This document shows, piece by piece, positions 16,656-24,647 of a stretch of DNA of 34,143 nucleotides. The notes under the pieces are model-generated. The model was not told where the DNA came from. It ran no database searches and saw only the letters and a list, made by a program, of their open reading frames with translations. The first letter of the stretch is position 1. Every line of letters begins with the position of its first letter. The DNA lies in NCBI GenBank assembly GCA_902543405.1, contig CACBYC010000014.1, positions 1-34,143 on the forward strand. Direction: 5' to 3'. The DNA is from an uncultured Pelagibacteraceae bacterium. Its GTDB lineage: Bacteria; Pseudomonadota; Alphaproteobacteria; Pelagibacterales; Pelagibacteraceae. The position numbers and the translations under genes were made by a program.

Positions 16656-17681
16656 ATGTCTAAAATCGAAATCAACAACGTCTACAAAATTTTTGGTCCA
16701 AAACCTTCTAGCGTTCTTAAAATGGTGCAAGAAGGAGCTACAAAAGAAGATGTTCTAGAAAAAACTGGACATACAGTTGGATTAGATAATGTGTCTCTAA
16801 AAATTGAAGAAGGAGAAACATTTGTTTGTATGGGTTTGTCTGGATCAGGAAAATCAACACTAATTAGACATTTAAATAGATTAATAGACCCAACCTCTGG
16901 AGAAATTTTAGTAGAAGGCAAAGATGTTACTACTCTAAACAAAGAACAATTAATTGAATTTAGAAGGCAAAAAATGAGTATGGTATTTCAACGATTTGGG
17001 CTATTCCCACACAAAACAGTTTTACAAAATGTTGGTTACGGACTCGAAATGCAAGGTATGGAGATTGAAAAAAGAAATTCTGTTGCTATGGAAAAAATTG
17101 AGTCAGTTGGATTAAGTGGATTTGAAAATCAATATCCTGCGCAACTTTCTGGAGGTATGCAACAAAGAGTAGGTCTTGCAAGAGCCTTGGCTACAGATAC
17201 AGACATAATGTTAATGGATGAAGCTTTTTCTGCATTAGATCCTTTAATTAGAAGTGATATGCAGAAACAACTTATAGACCTCCAATCAGAATTAAAAAAG
17301 ACAATAGTATTTATTACTCATGATCTTGATGAGTCATTAAGGTTAGGAGATCATATTGGAATTTTGAATGCAGGAAAACTTGTGCAGGTAGGAACACCTG
17401 TAGAAATCATAATGAACCCTGCTGATGAATATGTTGAGGCATTTGTTAAAGACGTAAATAGAACAAAGGTTATAAAAGCAAAAATTATTATGAAACCAGT
17501 AAATCAATCAGATGATATTGACAAATCAAACTTGATAAAAGTTGAAGAAGACCAATTTATAGAGGAATTTCTACCTCAAGTTGTTTGTAGTAACTCTAAT
17601 TGTGAGGTAGTTGATAAACAAGGAAATGCTAAAGGCTATATTTCTAATAAAGAATTGCAAGAATCACTTTCAAACTCATAA
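16656..17681 (+). CDS. proV: Glycine betaine/proline-type ABC transporter ATP-binding protein ProV (copy 2)
   Basis: A 341-residue ATPase of the ProV/OpuAA type. Walker A is GLSGSGKST (60-68), the signature LSGGMQQR (164-171), Walker B IMLMDEAFSALD (184-195), with FITHD following. The DEAFSALDPLIR form is typical of ProV; copy 1 has DEPFSALDPLIR. A C-terminal regulatory tail of about 70 residues follows. No permease or binding-protein gene accompanies it. It is instead followed after 15 bp by a 2OG oxygenase and an SDR. It may serve the double permease at 11498-13615 or a permease outside the window. It is clearly diverged from copy 1, so this is not a recent duplicate. Confidence 0.92.
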   Translation: MSKIEINNVYKIFGPKPSSVLKMVQEGATKEDVLEKTGHTVGLDNVSLKIEEGETFVCMGLSGSGKSTLIRHLNRLIDPTSGEILVEGKDVTTLNKEQLIEFRRQKMSMVFQRFGLFPHKTVLQNVGYGLEMQGMEIEKRNSVAMEKIESVGLSGFENQYPAQLSGGMQQRVGLARALATDTDIMLMDEAFSALDPLIRSDMQKQLIDLQSELKKTIVFITHDLDESLRLGDHIGILNAGKLVQVGTPVEIIMNPADEYVEAFVKDVNRTKVIKAKIIMKPVNQSDDIDKSNLIKVEEDQFIEEFLPQVVCSNSNCEVVDKQGNAKGYISNKELQESLSNS

Positions 17682-17696
17682 TTAGATTAAATAGTT

Positions 17697-18548
17697 ATGA
17701 AAAAAAATTTAAGTAAAATCGTTGATTTAGTTAAATACCCAATACATGATTTACAATCACCAAAGATCAAGAAAATCATTGAAAAATGTAAAACTGAATT
17801 AGATAGCGATAGTTGTTCGGTAATTCCTAATTTTATTTTACCAAATTCTTTAAATGTAATGAAAAAAGAATTAGAGCAACAGCTTAATGAAGTTTATATG
17901 TCTAAAGAAAGTATAAACGCATACCTTTATGCAAAAGACGATCCTACTCTTCCTAAAGATCACCCAAAAAGAATATTTATGGATAGATTTAATGGATACT
18001 TAAACTCAGATTGTTTTGCAAAAAATTCGGAGATGAAATTTCTTTATGAAACTGAGGAATTATTAAAATTTGTATCTGCATGCTTAGGGATTGCATCTAT
18101 ATATAGATGGGCTGACCCTTTAGCCTGTCATGCATATAATGTTATGGAACCTGATGGAATATTGCCTTGGCATTTTGATAGTTGTGAATTTACTTTGAGT
18201 TTAATGATTCAGAAACCAGAAAAAGGTGGGATATTTGAATATTGTCCAAATATAAGAGAACCAGGAAACGAAAAATTTGATGATGTAAAGAAAGTACTTG
18301 ATGGAGATCGATCAAGAGTAAAAAGACTTGAACTAGAACCAGGTGATTTACAAATATTTAAAGGTAGATTTACTATGCATAGAGTAACTAAAGTTATAGG
18401 AAAAACATCTCGATTTATGTGTATACCTGCCTATGTATTGGATCCATGGAGAGTAAACACACCTGAACACTCTAAAGCAATTTACGGAAAAGTATTGCCC
18501 ATACATTTAGAAAGAAATAAAGTTAGATCTGATGGATTAACAGATTAA
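17697..18548 (+). CDS. 2-oxoglutarate/Fe(II) oxygenase, HalD/ArpB-like with intact HxD
   Basis: A 283-residue oxygenase. Iron ligands are His159 and Asp161 in PWHFDSCEFT and His228 in FTMHRV, with Arg239 as the likely 2-oxoglutarate anchor. Segments such as IQKPEKGGIFEYCPNIREPG and EPGDLQIFKGRF resemble the family that includes the amino-acid halogenases BesD/HalD and related hydroxylases. Here the aspartate is kept; halogenases have Gly or Ala there, so hydroxylation is expected. The substrate is unknown. Its position after proV2 and directly before an SDR (1-nt TAATG overlap) suggests hydroxylation of an imported or recycled amine followed by oxidation of the new alcohol. The family assignment is from memory of motifs, not from a search. 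Confidence 0.75.
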   Translation: MKKNLSKIVDLVKYPIHDLQSPKIKKIIEKCKTELDSDSCSVIPNFILPNSLNVMKKELEQQLNEVYMSKESINAYLYAKDDPTLPKDHPKRIFMDRFNGYLNSDCFAKNSEMKFLYETEELLKFVSACLGIASIYRWADPLACHAYNVMEPDGILPWHFDSCEFTLSLMIQKPEKGGIFEYCPNIREPGNEKFDDVKKVLDGDRSRVKRLELEPGDLQIFKGRFTMHRVTKVIGKTSRFMCIPAYVLDPWRVNTPEHSKAIYGKVLPIHLERNKVRSDGLTD

Positions 18549-19333
18549 TGTCATACAATTTCAAAAACAAAAAAATTATTATATCAGCTGGGGCATCAGG
18601 AATTGGATGGGCAACAGCAAAGGAGTGTCTTGAAAAAGGCGCAAAGGTATTCGTTTGTGATGTCAATAAAAAATATATAAATAAATTAAAAAAAAATCCT
18701 TTGAATAATAAAAGGTTGTTTTCTTTTCATTGCGATGCCTCAAATGAAAATGATGTAATAAATTTTTTTAAAGAAATTAAAAAAAAAACACAAAAGATTG
18801 ATGCACTAATTAATAATGTTGGAGTTGCAGGCCCAACAGGGACTATGGATAAACTTAAAACAAAAGATTGGGAACAAACTTTAAAGATAAATGTAATTAG
18901 TCATTTTATTTTTTCAAAATTAGCAATCCCAATGTTAAAAAAGAATAAAGGTGGATCAGTAGTCAATCTGTCTTCTACAGCAGGTATATTTGGGTTTCCA
19001 TTAAGATCTCCCTACTCAGCCAGTAAATGGGCGGTAGTTGGAATGACTAAAACTTTAGCAATGGAATTAGGAAAGTTTAAAATTAGAGTAAACGCAATTT
19101 GTCCAGGAACTGTAAAAGGAGATAGAATGGGAAGAGTTATTAGAGATAAAGCTAAATTTTTGAAAATTTCAAAAAAAGCTGTGGAGAGTGAATTCGTTTC
19201 TATGACTTCTCTTAATACTTGGGTTTACGAGAAAGATATTGGTAAAATGTGTTGTTATTTAATTTCTGACGAGTCTTCTAAAATTTCTGGTCAAGTAGTT
19301 GGCGTTGATGGTAACACTTTAAGAATGCATTAG
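18548..19333 (+). CDS. Short-chain dehydrogenase/reductase (SDR)
   Basis: A 261-residue classical SDR. The cofactor motif is GASGIG (15-20), followed by NNVG (89-92), the catalytic serine in LSSTAG (142-143) and the Y-x-x-x-K pair Tyr156/Lys160 in YSASK. An acidic residue at the end of the second strand (VCDVN, Asp38) favours NAD(H). It oxidises a secondary alcohol or reduces a ketone. Its ATG overlaps the stop of the HalD-like oxygenase by 1 nt, so translation is coupled and the two enzymes probably act in sequence. It ends 4 bp before a convergent hydrolase gene. Confidence 0.9.
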   Translation: MSYNFKNKKIIISAGASGIGWATAKECLEKGAKVFVCDVNKKYINKLKKNPLNNKRLFSFHCDASNENDVINFFKEIKKKTQKIDALINNVGVAGPTGTMDKLKTKDWEQTLKINVISHFIFSKLAIPMLKKNKGGSVVNLSSTAGIFGFPLRSPYSASKWAVVGMTKTLAMELGKFKIRVNAICPGTVKGDRMGRVIRDKAKFLKISKKAVESEFVSMTSLNTWVYEKDIGKMCCYLISDESSKISGQVVGVDGNTLRMH

Positions 19334-19337
19334 AGCT

Positions 19338-20108
19338 TTAAATATTTTCAATAAATTCTATTAAGTTATTTGCAATTTGCTCAGGAGCCTCTATCAAAAA
19401 AGAGTGTTTTACCTCTGGTATAATAACTAATTTAGAATCTTTTACCTCGTTTGACATTTTTTCATTATGAGAAGGAGTGCATCCACCATCGTTTTCACCT
19501 GTCATAAATAGGCATGGTTTCTTTATATCCTTTAACCAAGAAATCATCTCAGTTTCCGCATAAATTTTAAAAACATTTATAAATACATCTTTATCTGTAT
19601 CTATTACTTGTTTTAATCTCCTAGATACCAGGTCTGGATTTTTTTCAATAAAATTGTCTGTGAACCATCGGTTAGTTAGATTTTTTAATGTTTGTTCAAC
19701 GCCTTTATCTTTTAGATCTGAAATAACATTCCAAACTTTTTGTTTATCTTCATCAGATCTACCTGCAACTGTTGATAATAAGCCAACTGACAAAACTCTT
19801 TCTGGAAACTTTTTAGCATAAGCAGGGGCAATCATGCCCCCTAAAGAATGTCCGATAAAATGGGCTTTTTGGATGTTTGTCTTTTCTCTTACTCTTTCAA
19901 GATCTAATACAAGATCATCTAAATTAAAATCTTTATTGTCTACAGGTGATTTTCCATGACCCCTTAAATCGTATGTCACAACTGTAAACATACTCTTAAG
20001 TTTTGGAGTTATAAATCTCCATGCATCTTCTGCACCTCCAACTCCATGAGTTAAAAATATTGCAGGTCCTGATCCTGCGACTGAGTAATTACAATCTATG
20101 ATGCTCAT
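19338..20108 (-). CDS. Alpha/beta hydrolase (copy 1 of a related pair)
   Basis: A 256-residue alpha/beta hydrolase. The nucleophile is Ser88 in GHSLGG, with the likely acid Asp207 (TGENDGG) and His235 (VKHSF); an HGVGG oxyanion-hole motif is at 21-25. It resembles the enol-lactonase/aminoacrylate-hydrolase type group in size and layout. The segment RWF-x3-FIEKNP (about 147-158) also occurs in the hydrolase at 33012-33785, showing they are paralogs. The stop of the upstream flavin monooxygenase gene lies 6 bp before its start. The monooxygenase-hydrolase pair suggests oxygenation followed by hydrolysis of an ester, lactone or amide. Substrate unknown. Confidence 0.87.
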   Translation of the reverse strand: MSIIDCNYSVAGSGPAIFLTHGVGGAEDAWRFITPKLKSMFTVVTYDLRGHGKSPVDNKDFNLDDLVLDLERVREKTNIQKAHFIGHSLGGMIAPAYAKKFPERVLSVGLLSTVAGRSDEDKQKVWNVISDLKDKGVEQTLKNLTNRWFTDNFIEKNPDLVSRRLKQVIDTDKDVFINVFKIYAETEMISWLKDIKKPCLFMTGENDGGCTPSHNEKMSNEVKDSKLVIIPEVKHSFLIEAPEQIANNLIEFIENI

Positions 20109-20114
20109 AGATAT

Positions 20115-21149
20115 TTAAGCTACTTGTATATTAGATTTTTTGAAATATGGGATTACGTTTTCACCAATTCTATACATTGACTCTATTAGGTCTTCTTGAG
20201 ATTGTCCAAAACTTGAACTAAGAATTACCTCATCAACTCCTGCTTCAGCATAAACGCTAAGTTTATCGATCATTTCATTTAATGGGCAAATTAAAAGATT
20301 TTCTTTTAATTCTTCTAAAGTTTGTTTTCTTGGCAAAGCTTCTATGTTCCCTTCTTTTACTTTTCCTGGTCCTGTAAACATATTGTCAAATCTTTTATAA
20401 TATTCATAAGCAAGTTTTGTTTTCTCTCTAGCTTCATTTTCATCCTTTGCTAAGTAAGCCATTCGTTGCATTGAAAGTTTGAGTAACTTACCTTTTTCAC
20501 CTAGTTGAATACAGCCTTCTTTAAATGCATTAACTCTACTTAATAAAAGATCTTTTGTACCTGATAATACTGTTGATTGAACATGAAATCCTCTTGAAGC
20601 CGCATCTTTTATACTTTCTAAATTCATTGCGGCAACCATCATTGGTATTGGATTACTTATGGGTCGAGGCATTATGGTTAATGGTTCGAAGTCATAGTAT
20701 TTTCCTTTATACGAAACTTCTTTGTTTTTTAATAATAATTGTAGAACCTCTAAAGACTCTACAAATTTTTCTTTTGATTGTTCTATTGGTGTGCCTAGTC
20801 TCTTCATTTCCCATGGAAATGCTCCTCTTCCTACACCTAAGATTAATCTTCCATCAGTTAATATATCAGCAGTAGCTACTTCACCAGCATATGTTCTCAT
20901 ATCGTGTAGAGGCAAAACAACTATCCCTGTTGTTATTTTAATATTTTTTGTAACTGATGCAATCTTTACAGCCATCTGCAATGGTGACGGCATCATTAGT
21001 AAGTTAATTAAATGATGCTCTGGTATTGATACCGTTGCATAACCAAGTTTTTCAGCAGTTACACATTCTTCAAGCATATTTTTAAAATGCTGCCTTGAAC
21101 CAATACTTGAATCTGGCATGTAACTTGTTAAAAAATGATTAAAATCCAT
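20115..21149 (-). CDS. Luciferase-like (LLM) flavin-dependent monooxygenase, copy 1
   Basis: A 344-residue TIM-barrel protein of the bacterial luciferase-like family. Marks are SIPEHHL near residue 42, a TTGIVVLPLHDMRTYAGEVATADILTDGRL stretch (read in parts) and GVGRGAFPWEM, typical of the flavin-binding LuxA-like fold. These enzymes use reduced FMN (or F420) and oxygen to oxygenate small substrates. No flavin reductase gene is next to it, so reduced flavin must come from elsewhere. It is followed on the same strand after 6 bp by an alpha/beta hydrolase, and the carnitine dehydrogenase gene ends upstream with a 36-bp gap. It is only distantly like the LLM protein at 29559-30728. Confidence 0.88.
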   Translation of the reverse strand: MDFNHFLTSYMPDSSIGSRQHFKNMLEECVTAEKLGYATVSIPEHHLINLLMMPSPLQMAVKIASVTKNIKITTGIVVLPLHDMRTYAGEVATADILTDGRLILGVGRGAFPWEMKRLGTPIEQSKEKFVESLEVLQLLLKNKEVSYKGKYYDFEPLTIMPRPISNPIPMMVAAMNLESIKDAASRGFHVQSTVLSGTKDLLLSRVNAFKEGCIQLGEKGKLLKLSMQRMAYLAKDENEAREKTKLAYEYYKRFDNMFTGPGKVKEGNIEALPRKQTLEELKENLLICPLNEMIDKLSVYAEAGVDEVILSSSFGQSQEDLIESMYRIGENVIPYFKKSNIQVA

Positions 21150-21185
21150 ACAACTAAATTACCATTTTAAGTTTTTTTTAGATAT

Positions 21186-22130
21186 CTATTTTCTAATTTT
21201 ATTTTCATATTTTTTTCTAAGGTTTTGTAAGTTGACTAAGTACTCATCTCTTATATTTGATAATTGATTGATTGACTTTCCTTTTGCTTGCTTTTTTGTA
21301 CCAGAAATCAATCTTTCTGAGAGTTTTTTTGATAATTTTGGTGCTTTAAGCTTAGTCCATGGGAGTTTTAATGCGGGCCCAAATTGTTCAAGCATATGTT
21401 TCATTCCGGCTTTTCCTCCTGCTAAATGAAAAGTTAAAAATGTTCCCATTAATGAGTATCTTAAGCCTGGACCATCCTCAATAGCTCTATCTAAATCCTC
21501 TGTTGAGGCATACCCTTCATTTATAATATGAAGCGCTTCTCTCCATAAAGCTTCTTGCAGTCTATCAGATAGATATCCTGGCAACTCCTTTTTAAGAGTA
21601 ATTGGGTTCATTGAAATCGACTTATAAAATTTGCTTGCTTCATTTAATGATTTAGAACTTGTTTTTTTTCCTGGAACTATTTCAACTAAAGGTAGTAAAT
21701 AAACAGGATTGAATGGATGGGCAATGATACCTCTTTTATTATTTTTACATTTTGAAAAAATTCTTGAGGGAAGTAATCCAGATGAGCTTGACGATATCAA
21801 AACCTCAGGTTTACAATTATTTGAAATTTGACTTATTAATTGAGTTTTAAGTTTATAGTTTTCAGGAGCACATTCTTGGATTAGATCAGCATCTTTAACA
21901 GCACTCTCTAAAGAAGAAAAAAACTTTAAATTATTTAAATTTATTTTTTTTTTATTAAATAGTTTTTTTACAAAAGGTATGGCTCTTTTTATTTCTTGAT
22001 TTAAGTTATTTCTTTGAATTAAATTTTTATCGTATGATAAAACTTTTATGTTGTGAGCCAAGAGTCTTATTGTCCACCCTACTCCAATTACTCCTGTGCC
22101 AATTACTGCAACTTTTTTAATTTTGGACAT
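21186..22130 (-). CDS. cdhA: L-carnitine 3-dehydrogenase
   Basis: A 314-residue member of the 3-hydroxyacyl-CoA dehydrogenase family that lacks the second C-terminal domain of fatty-acid enzymes. The NAD motif is GTGVIG (11-16), the catalytic histidine is His138 in AHPFNP and a glutamate partner is in LVEIVPG. The C-terminal stretch GPGLRYSLMGTFLTFHLAGG and the FGPALKLPWTKL segment are strongly reminiscent of carnitine dehydrogenases. It would oxidise L-carnitine to 3-dehydrocarnitine with NAD+. Its ATG overlaps the stop of the BKACE-type gene by 1 nt, so the two consecutive pathway enzymes are co-translated. In some bacteria this enzyme is fused to a thioesterase; here that domain is a separate gene at 24648-25115. 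The symbol follows the Pseudomonas naming. Confidence 0.88.
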   Translation of the reverse strand: MSKIKKVAVIGTGVIGVGWTIRLLAHNIKVLSYDKNLIQRNNLNQEIKRAIPFVKKLFNKKKINLNNLKFFSSLESAVKDADLIQECAPENYKLKTQLISQISNNCKPEVLISSSSSGLLPSRIFSKCKNNKRGIIAHPFNPVYLLPLVEIVPGKKTSSKSLNEASKFYKSISMNPITLKKELPGYLSDRLQEALWREALHIINEGYASTEDLDRAIEDGPGLRYSLMGTFLTFHLAGGKAGMKHMLEQFGPALKLPWTKLKAPKLSKKLSERLISGTKKQAKGKSINQLSNIRDEYLVNLQNLRKKYENKIRK

Positions 22131-23017
22131 TACTTGTGTTTAACAAGCTTTAATTTTTTCCTTGTTTCTTCTGCAGTCATTATTGATGCACCAAGATCTG
22201 TTACTATTCTGATCGCTTTTTCAACTAACTGAGCATTGGTTGCAAGTTTACCTTTTGATATATACAAATTATCTTCTAAACCAACTCTTGGGTTTCCACC
22301 CATAACAACTGTTTGTGCTACATAAGGCATTTCATTTTTTGATATTGCAAAGCCTGACCACACTCCTTGCTCTGGCATTATATCTTTCATTGCTTGCATT
22401 GCTAACGGAGTAGCTGGAGCTCCCCAAGGAATACCTAAACACATTTGAAACATTGGAGGATCATCTAACAAACCTTCTTTATATAATTGAGAGCCAAACC
22501 ACATATTTCCTAAATCAAATGCCTCTATCTCTGGTTTAACTTTAATTTCCTGTAATTTTTTTGCAGCTTTTCTTAAATCATTAGGAGTATTAACTGTAAT
22601 AACTGAACCATCACCAAAGTTTAATGTTCCAGCATCTAATGTGCAAATTTCTGGTAAAAATTGTTCTGCATTAGCTATTCTTTCCATAACATTTGCCATG
22701 TCTGTCATAGGGCCAAAATCTAGTGGGTTTTTTCCTTGTCCTATGTCCAAATCTCCACCCATCCCAGTAGTTAAGTTTAAAATTACATCGGTTTCACTTG
22801 ATCTAATTCTATCAACTACCTCTTTATATAATTCCAACCTTCTACTTGGTGTTCCATCTTCTTCTCTAACATGAATATGTGCAATTGCTGCTCCAGCTTT
22901 TGCTGCCTCTATTGCTGATTTAGCTATTTGTTCTGGAGTTTTTGGTAAGTCAGGGTGTTTGCTCGCAGTATCGCCTGACCCTGTTACAGCACATGATACA
23001 AAAACGTTGTTGTTCAT
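22130..23017 (-). CDS. cdhC: BKACE-family enzyme, probable 3-dehydrocarnitine cleavage enzyme
   Basis: A 295-residue beta-keto acid cleavage enzyme (DUF849). The zinc site is visible as His47 and His49 in AHIHVRE and Glu248 in NPRVGLEDN. The opening CAVTGSGDTASKHPDLPKTP and the central NLTTGMGGD fit the family, and the former resembles the dehydrocarnitine subgroup. The expected reaction is 3-dehydrocarnitine plus acetyl-CoA giving betainyl-CoA plus acetoacetate. It precedes carnitine dehydrogenase with a 1-nt overlap and is divergent, across 29 bp, from the plus-strand operon that carries the thioesterase. Substrate assignment rests on family resemblance plus neighbours; other BKACE substrates are possible. 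Confidence 0.87.
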   Translation of the reverse strand: MNNNVFVSCAVTGSGDTASKHPDLPKTPEQIAKSAIEAAKAGAAIAHIHVREEDGTPSRRLELYKEVVDRIRSSETDVILNLTTGMGGDLDIGQGKNPLDFGPMTDMANVMERIANAEQFLPEICTLDAGTLNFGDGSVITVNTPNDLRKAAKKLQEIKVKPEIEAFDLGNMWFGSQLYKEGLLDDPPMFQMCLGIPWGAPATPLAMQAMKDIMPEQGVWSGFAISKNEMPYVAQTVVMGGNPRVGLEDNLYISKGKLATNAQLVEKAIRIVTDLGASIMTAEETRKKLKLVKHK

Positions 23018-23046
23018 AATTTATTTTTCAACTATATTTTAAAATC

Positions 23047-23778
23047 ATGCAAATGGAAATATCAGAATTACAGAAGGATTTAGCTGCAACTTTTAGATGG
23101 ACGGCTAGACTAAATATGCATGAGGGAGTTGCAAACCATTTTAGTGCATGCATACCTGGTACATCTGATTTTTACTGCAATAAAGCAGGTATTCATTTTA
23201 GTAGAATGAAGGCTAGTGATTTGATCTTAGTAACTAAAGAAAATAAAGATGAGTTGAAGAATAAGCCAGACGTTATTGATCCGACAGCTTTGTATATCCA
23301 TGGCGCAATTCATGAAAAAGCTCCACACGCAAGGTGTATTTTTCATGTCCATTCTAAATATGCAACTGCTCTTTCTACGCTAAAAGACCCTGTCTTGAAA
23401 CCAATCGATCAAAATACGATGATATTTTATAATAGAGTATCTACATACAATGAATTTGGAGGTTTAGGACTTGAGGACGAATCCATTAAAATGGCGAATT
23501 CTCTTGGAAATAAACAGCACATGTTACTCGCAAATCATGGAATTTTAACAACAGGAGAAACTGTGGCTGAAGGTTTTAATTCCCTTTATTATTTTGAAAG
23601 AGCGGCACAAACATATCTTACAGCTCTTTCAACAAACCAAGAACTTAATGTGGTCAGCCATGAAGTTGCAGAGAAAACTGCAGAAGAACATGCAAACTTT
23701 CCAACTGATTTTGCAAATCTATTCCTATCTCAAATAAGATTAATTTTAGATAAAGAAGAACCTGATTACAAAAATTAA
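23047..23778 (+). CDS. Class II aldolase/adducin family protein
   Basis: A 243-residue protein of the FucA/adducin family. Metal ligands His100 and His102 (FHVHSKY) and His164 (ANHGILTTG) are present. The glutamate that acts in true aldolases of this family, four residues before a conserved histidine, is replaced by Ala81 (DPTALYIH), as in the adducin-like subgroup. Cleavage of a sugar phosphate is therefore doubtful; a decarboxylase, dehydratase or other role is possible. It opens the plus-strand operon of the carnitine region, and its stop is followed immediately by the ATG of a CitE-like lyase with no gap. Function unknown. Confidence 0.85.
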   Translation: MQMEISELQKDLAATFRWTARLNMHEGVANHFSACIPGTSDFYCNKAGIHFSRMKASDLILVTKENKDELKNKPDVIDPTALYIHGAIHEKAPHARCIFHVHSKYATALSTLKDPVLKPIDQNTMIFYNRVSTYNEFGGLGLEDESIKMANSLGNKQHMLLANHGILTTGETVAEGFNSLYYFERAAQTYLTALSTNQELNVVSHEVAEKTAEEHANFPTDFANLFLSQIRLILDKEEPDYKN

Positions 23779-24639
23779 ATGGACTTGAACAAATTAAAAG
23801 TAAGACGAAGTTTTATTTTTACACCTGGACTTCATCCAGAAATGTTTCCTAAAGCAATTGCATCTGGTGCAGACATGGTTTGTATTGAATTAGAGGATGG
23901 GATAGCAATCAATGATAAAGCAGAAGCTAGAAAAAATACTATAGAGGCTCTAAAGACTCTCGAAGTAAAAAATGATGTAGAGTTAGTTGTCAGATTTAAT
24001 AATCAAAGAACAAAGTTCGGTCTTTTAGATTTAGAAGATTTCATATCTAGCAAAATAAATCTAAAGGCTATCATGTTACCAAAGGTTAAAACTCCAGATG
24101 AAATAACGTTTATAGATGATCTTTTAACAGACTGTAATTTAGATACGGATCTTCATGTAATAATGGAAACAAATGAGGCTTTAGAAAATATTTATAATAT
24201 TGCTCATGCCAGTAAAAGAATAGTTGCTTTATATTTTGGTGGAGTCGATATGGCAGCTGAACTTAGAGTTGAAAATAAATGGGAAAATCTTGTCCATGCG
24301 AGATCTAAATTAGTTCATGCAGGTGCAAGTGTTGGTGTAGATGTAATAGATGTACCTTATTTAGACTTAGAGAATATGGAAGGAATGAGGAAAGAGGCTG
24401 AACAGGTAAGAAACTTAGGCTTTACAGGAAAAGGTTCCATTCATCCAAAACAAATTAAAATATTAAATGAAGTATTTACACCACCTCAAGATGAAATTAT
24501 TAAGGCTAAAAAAATTTTAGAAGAATTTAATAATTCAAATACAGGTCTAGTAGTCATAGACGGTAAACTTATAGAAAAACCTGTCCTTCGAGAAATGAAA
24601 AGGAAAATATTGATAGCAGATAAAATAAATAAAGTTTAA
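23779..24639 (+). CDS. HpcH/HpaI aldolase / citrate lyase beta-like (CitE-like) protein
   Basis: A 286-residue TIM-barrel lyase of the CitE/malyl-CoA lyase type. Visible family residues are Arg10 (RRSFIFTPG), Glu38 (CIELEDG), Arg72 (VVRFNN), Glu130 (VIMET) and Asp157 (FGGVDMAAEL), the last two being the likely magnesium ligands. GKGSIHPKQI near the C-terminus is also typical. Such enzymes make or cleave C-C bonds next to a CoA thioester or a 2-keto acid. The adjacent class II aldolase-like and thioesterase genes hint at CoA intermediates. One possibility is condensation or cleavage of acetyl-CoA units released in the carnitine route, but I cannot assign a substrate. Confidence 0.88.
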   Translation: MDLNKLKVRRSFIFTPGLHPEMFPKAIASGADMVCIELEDGIAINDKAEARKNTIEALKTLEVKNDVELVVRFNNQRTKFGLLDLEDFISSKINLKAIMLPKVKTPDEITFIDDLLTDCNLDTDLHVIMETNEALENIYNIAHASKRIVALYFGGVDMAAELRVENKWENLVHARSKLVHAGASVGVDVIDVPYLDLENMEGMRKEAEQVRNLGFTGKGSIHPKQIKILNEVFTPPQDEIIKAKKILEEFNNSNTGLVVIDGKLIEKPVLREMKRKILIADKINKV

Positions 24640-24647
24640 ATTAAATT

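Noticed and set aside
17697..18548. A halogenase of the BesD/HalD type
   Set aside because: The iron motif is His159-Phe-Asp161. Halogenases need Gly or Ala in place of the aspartate to bind chloride.
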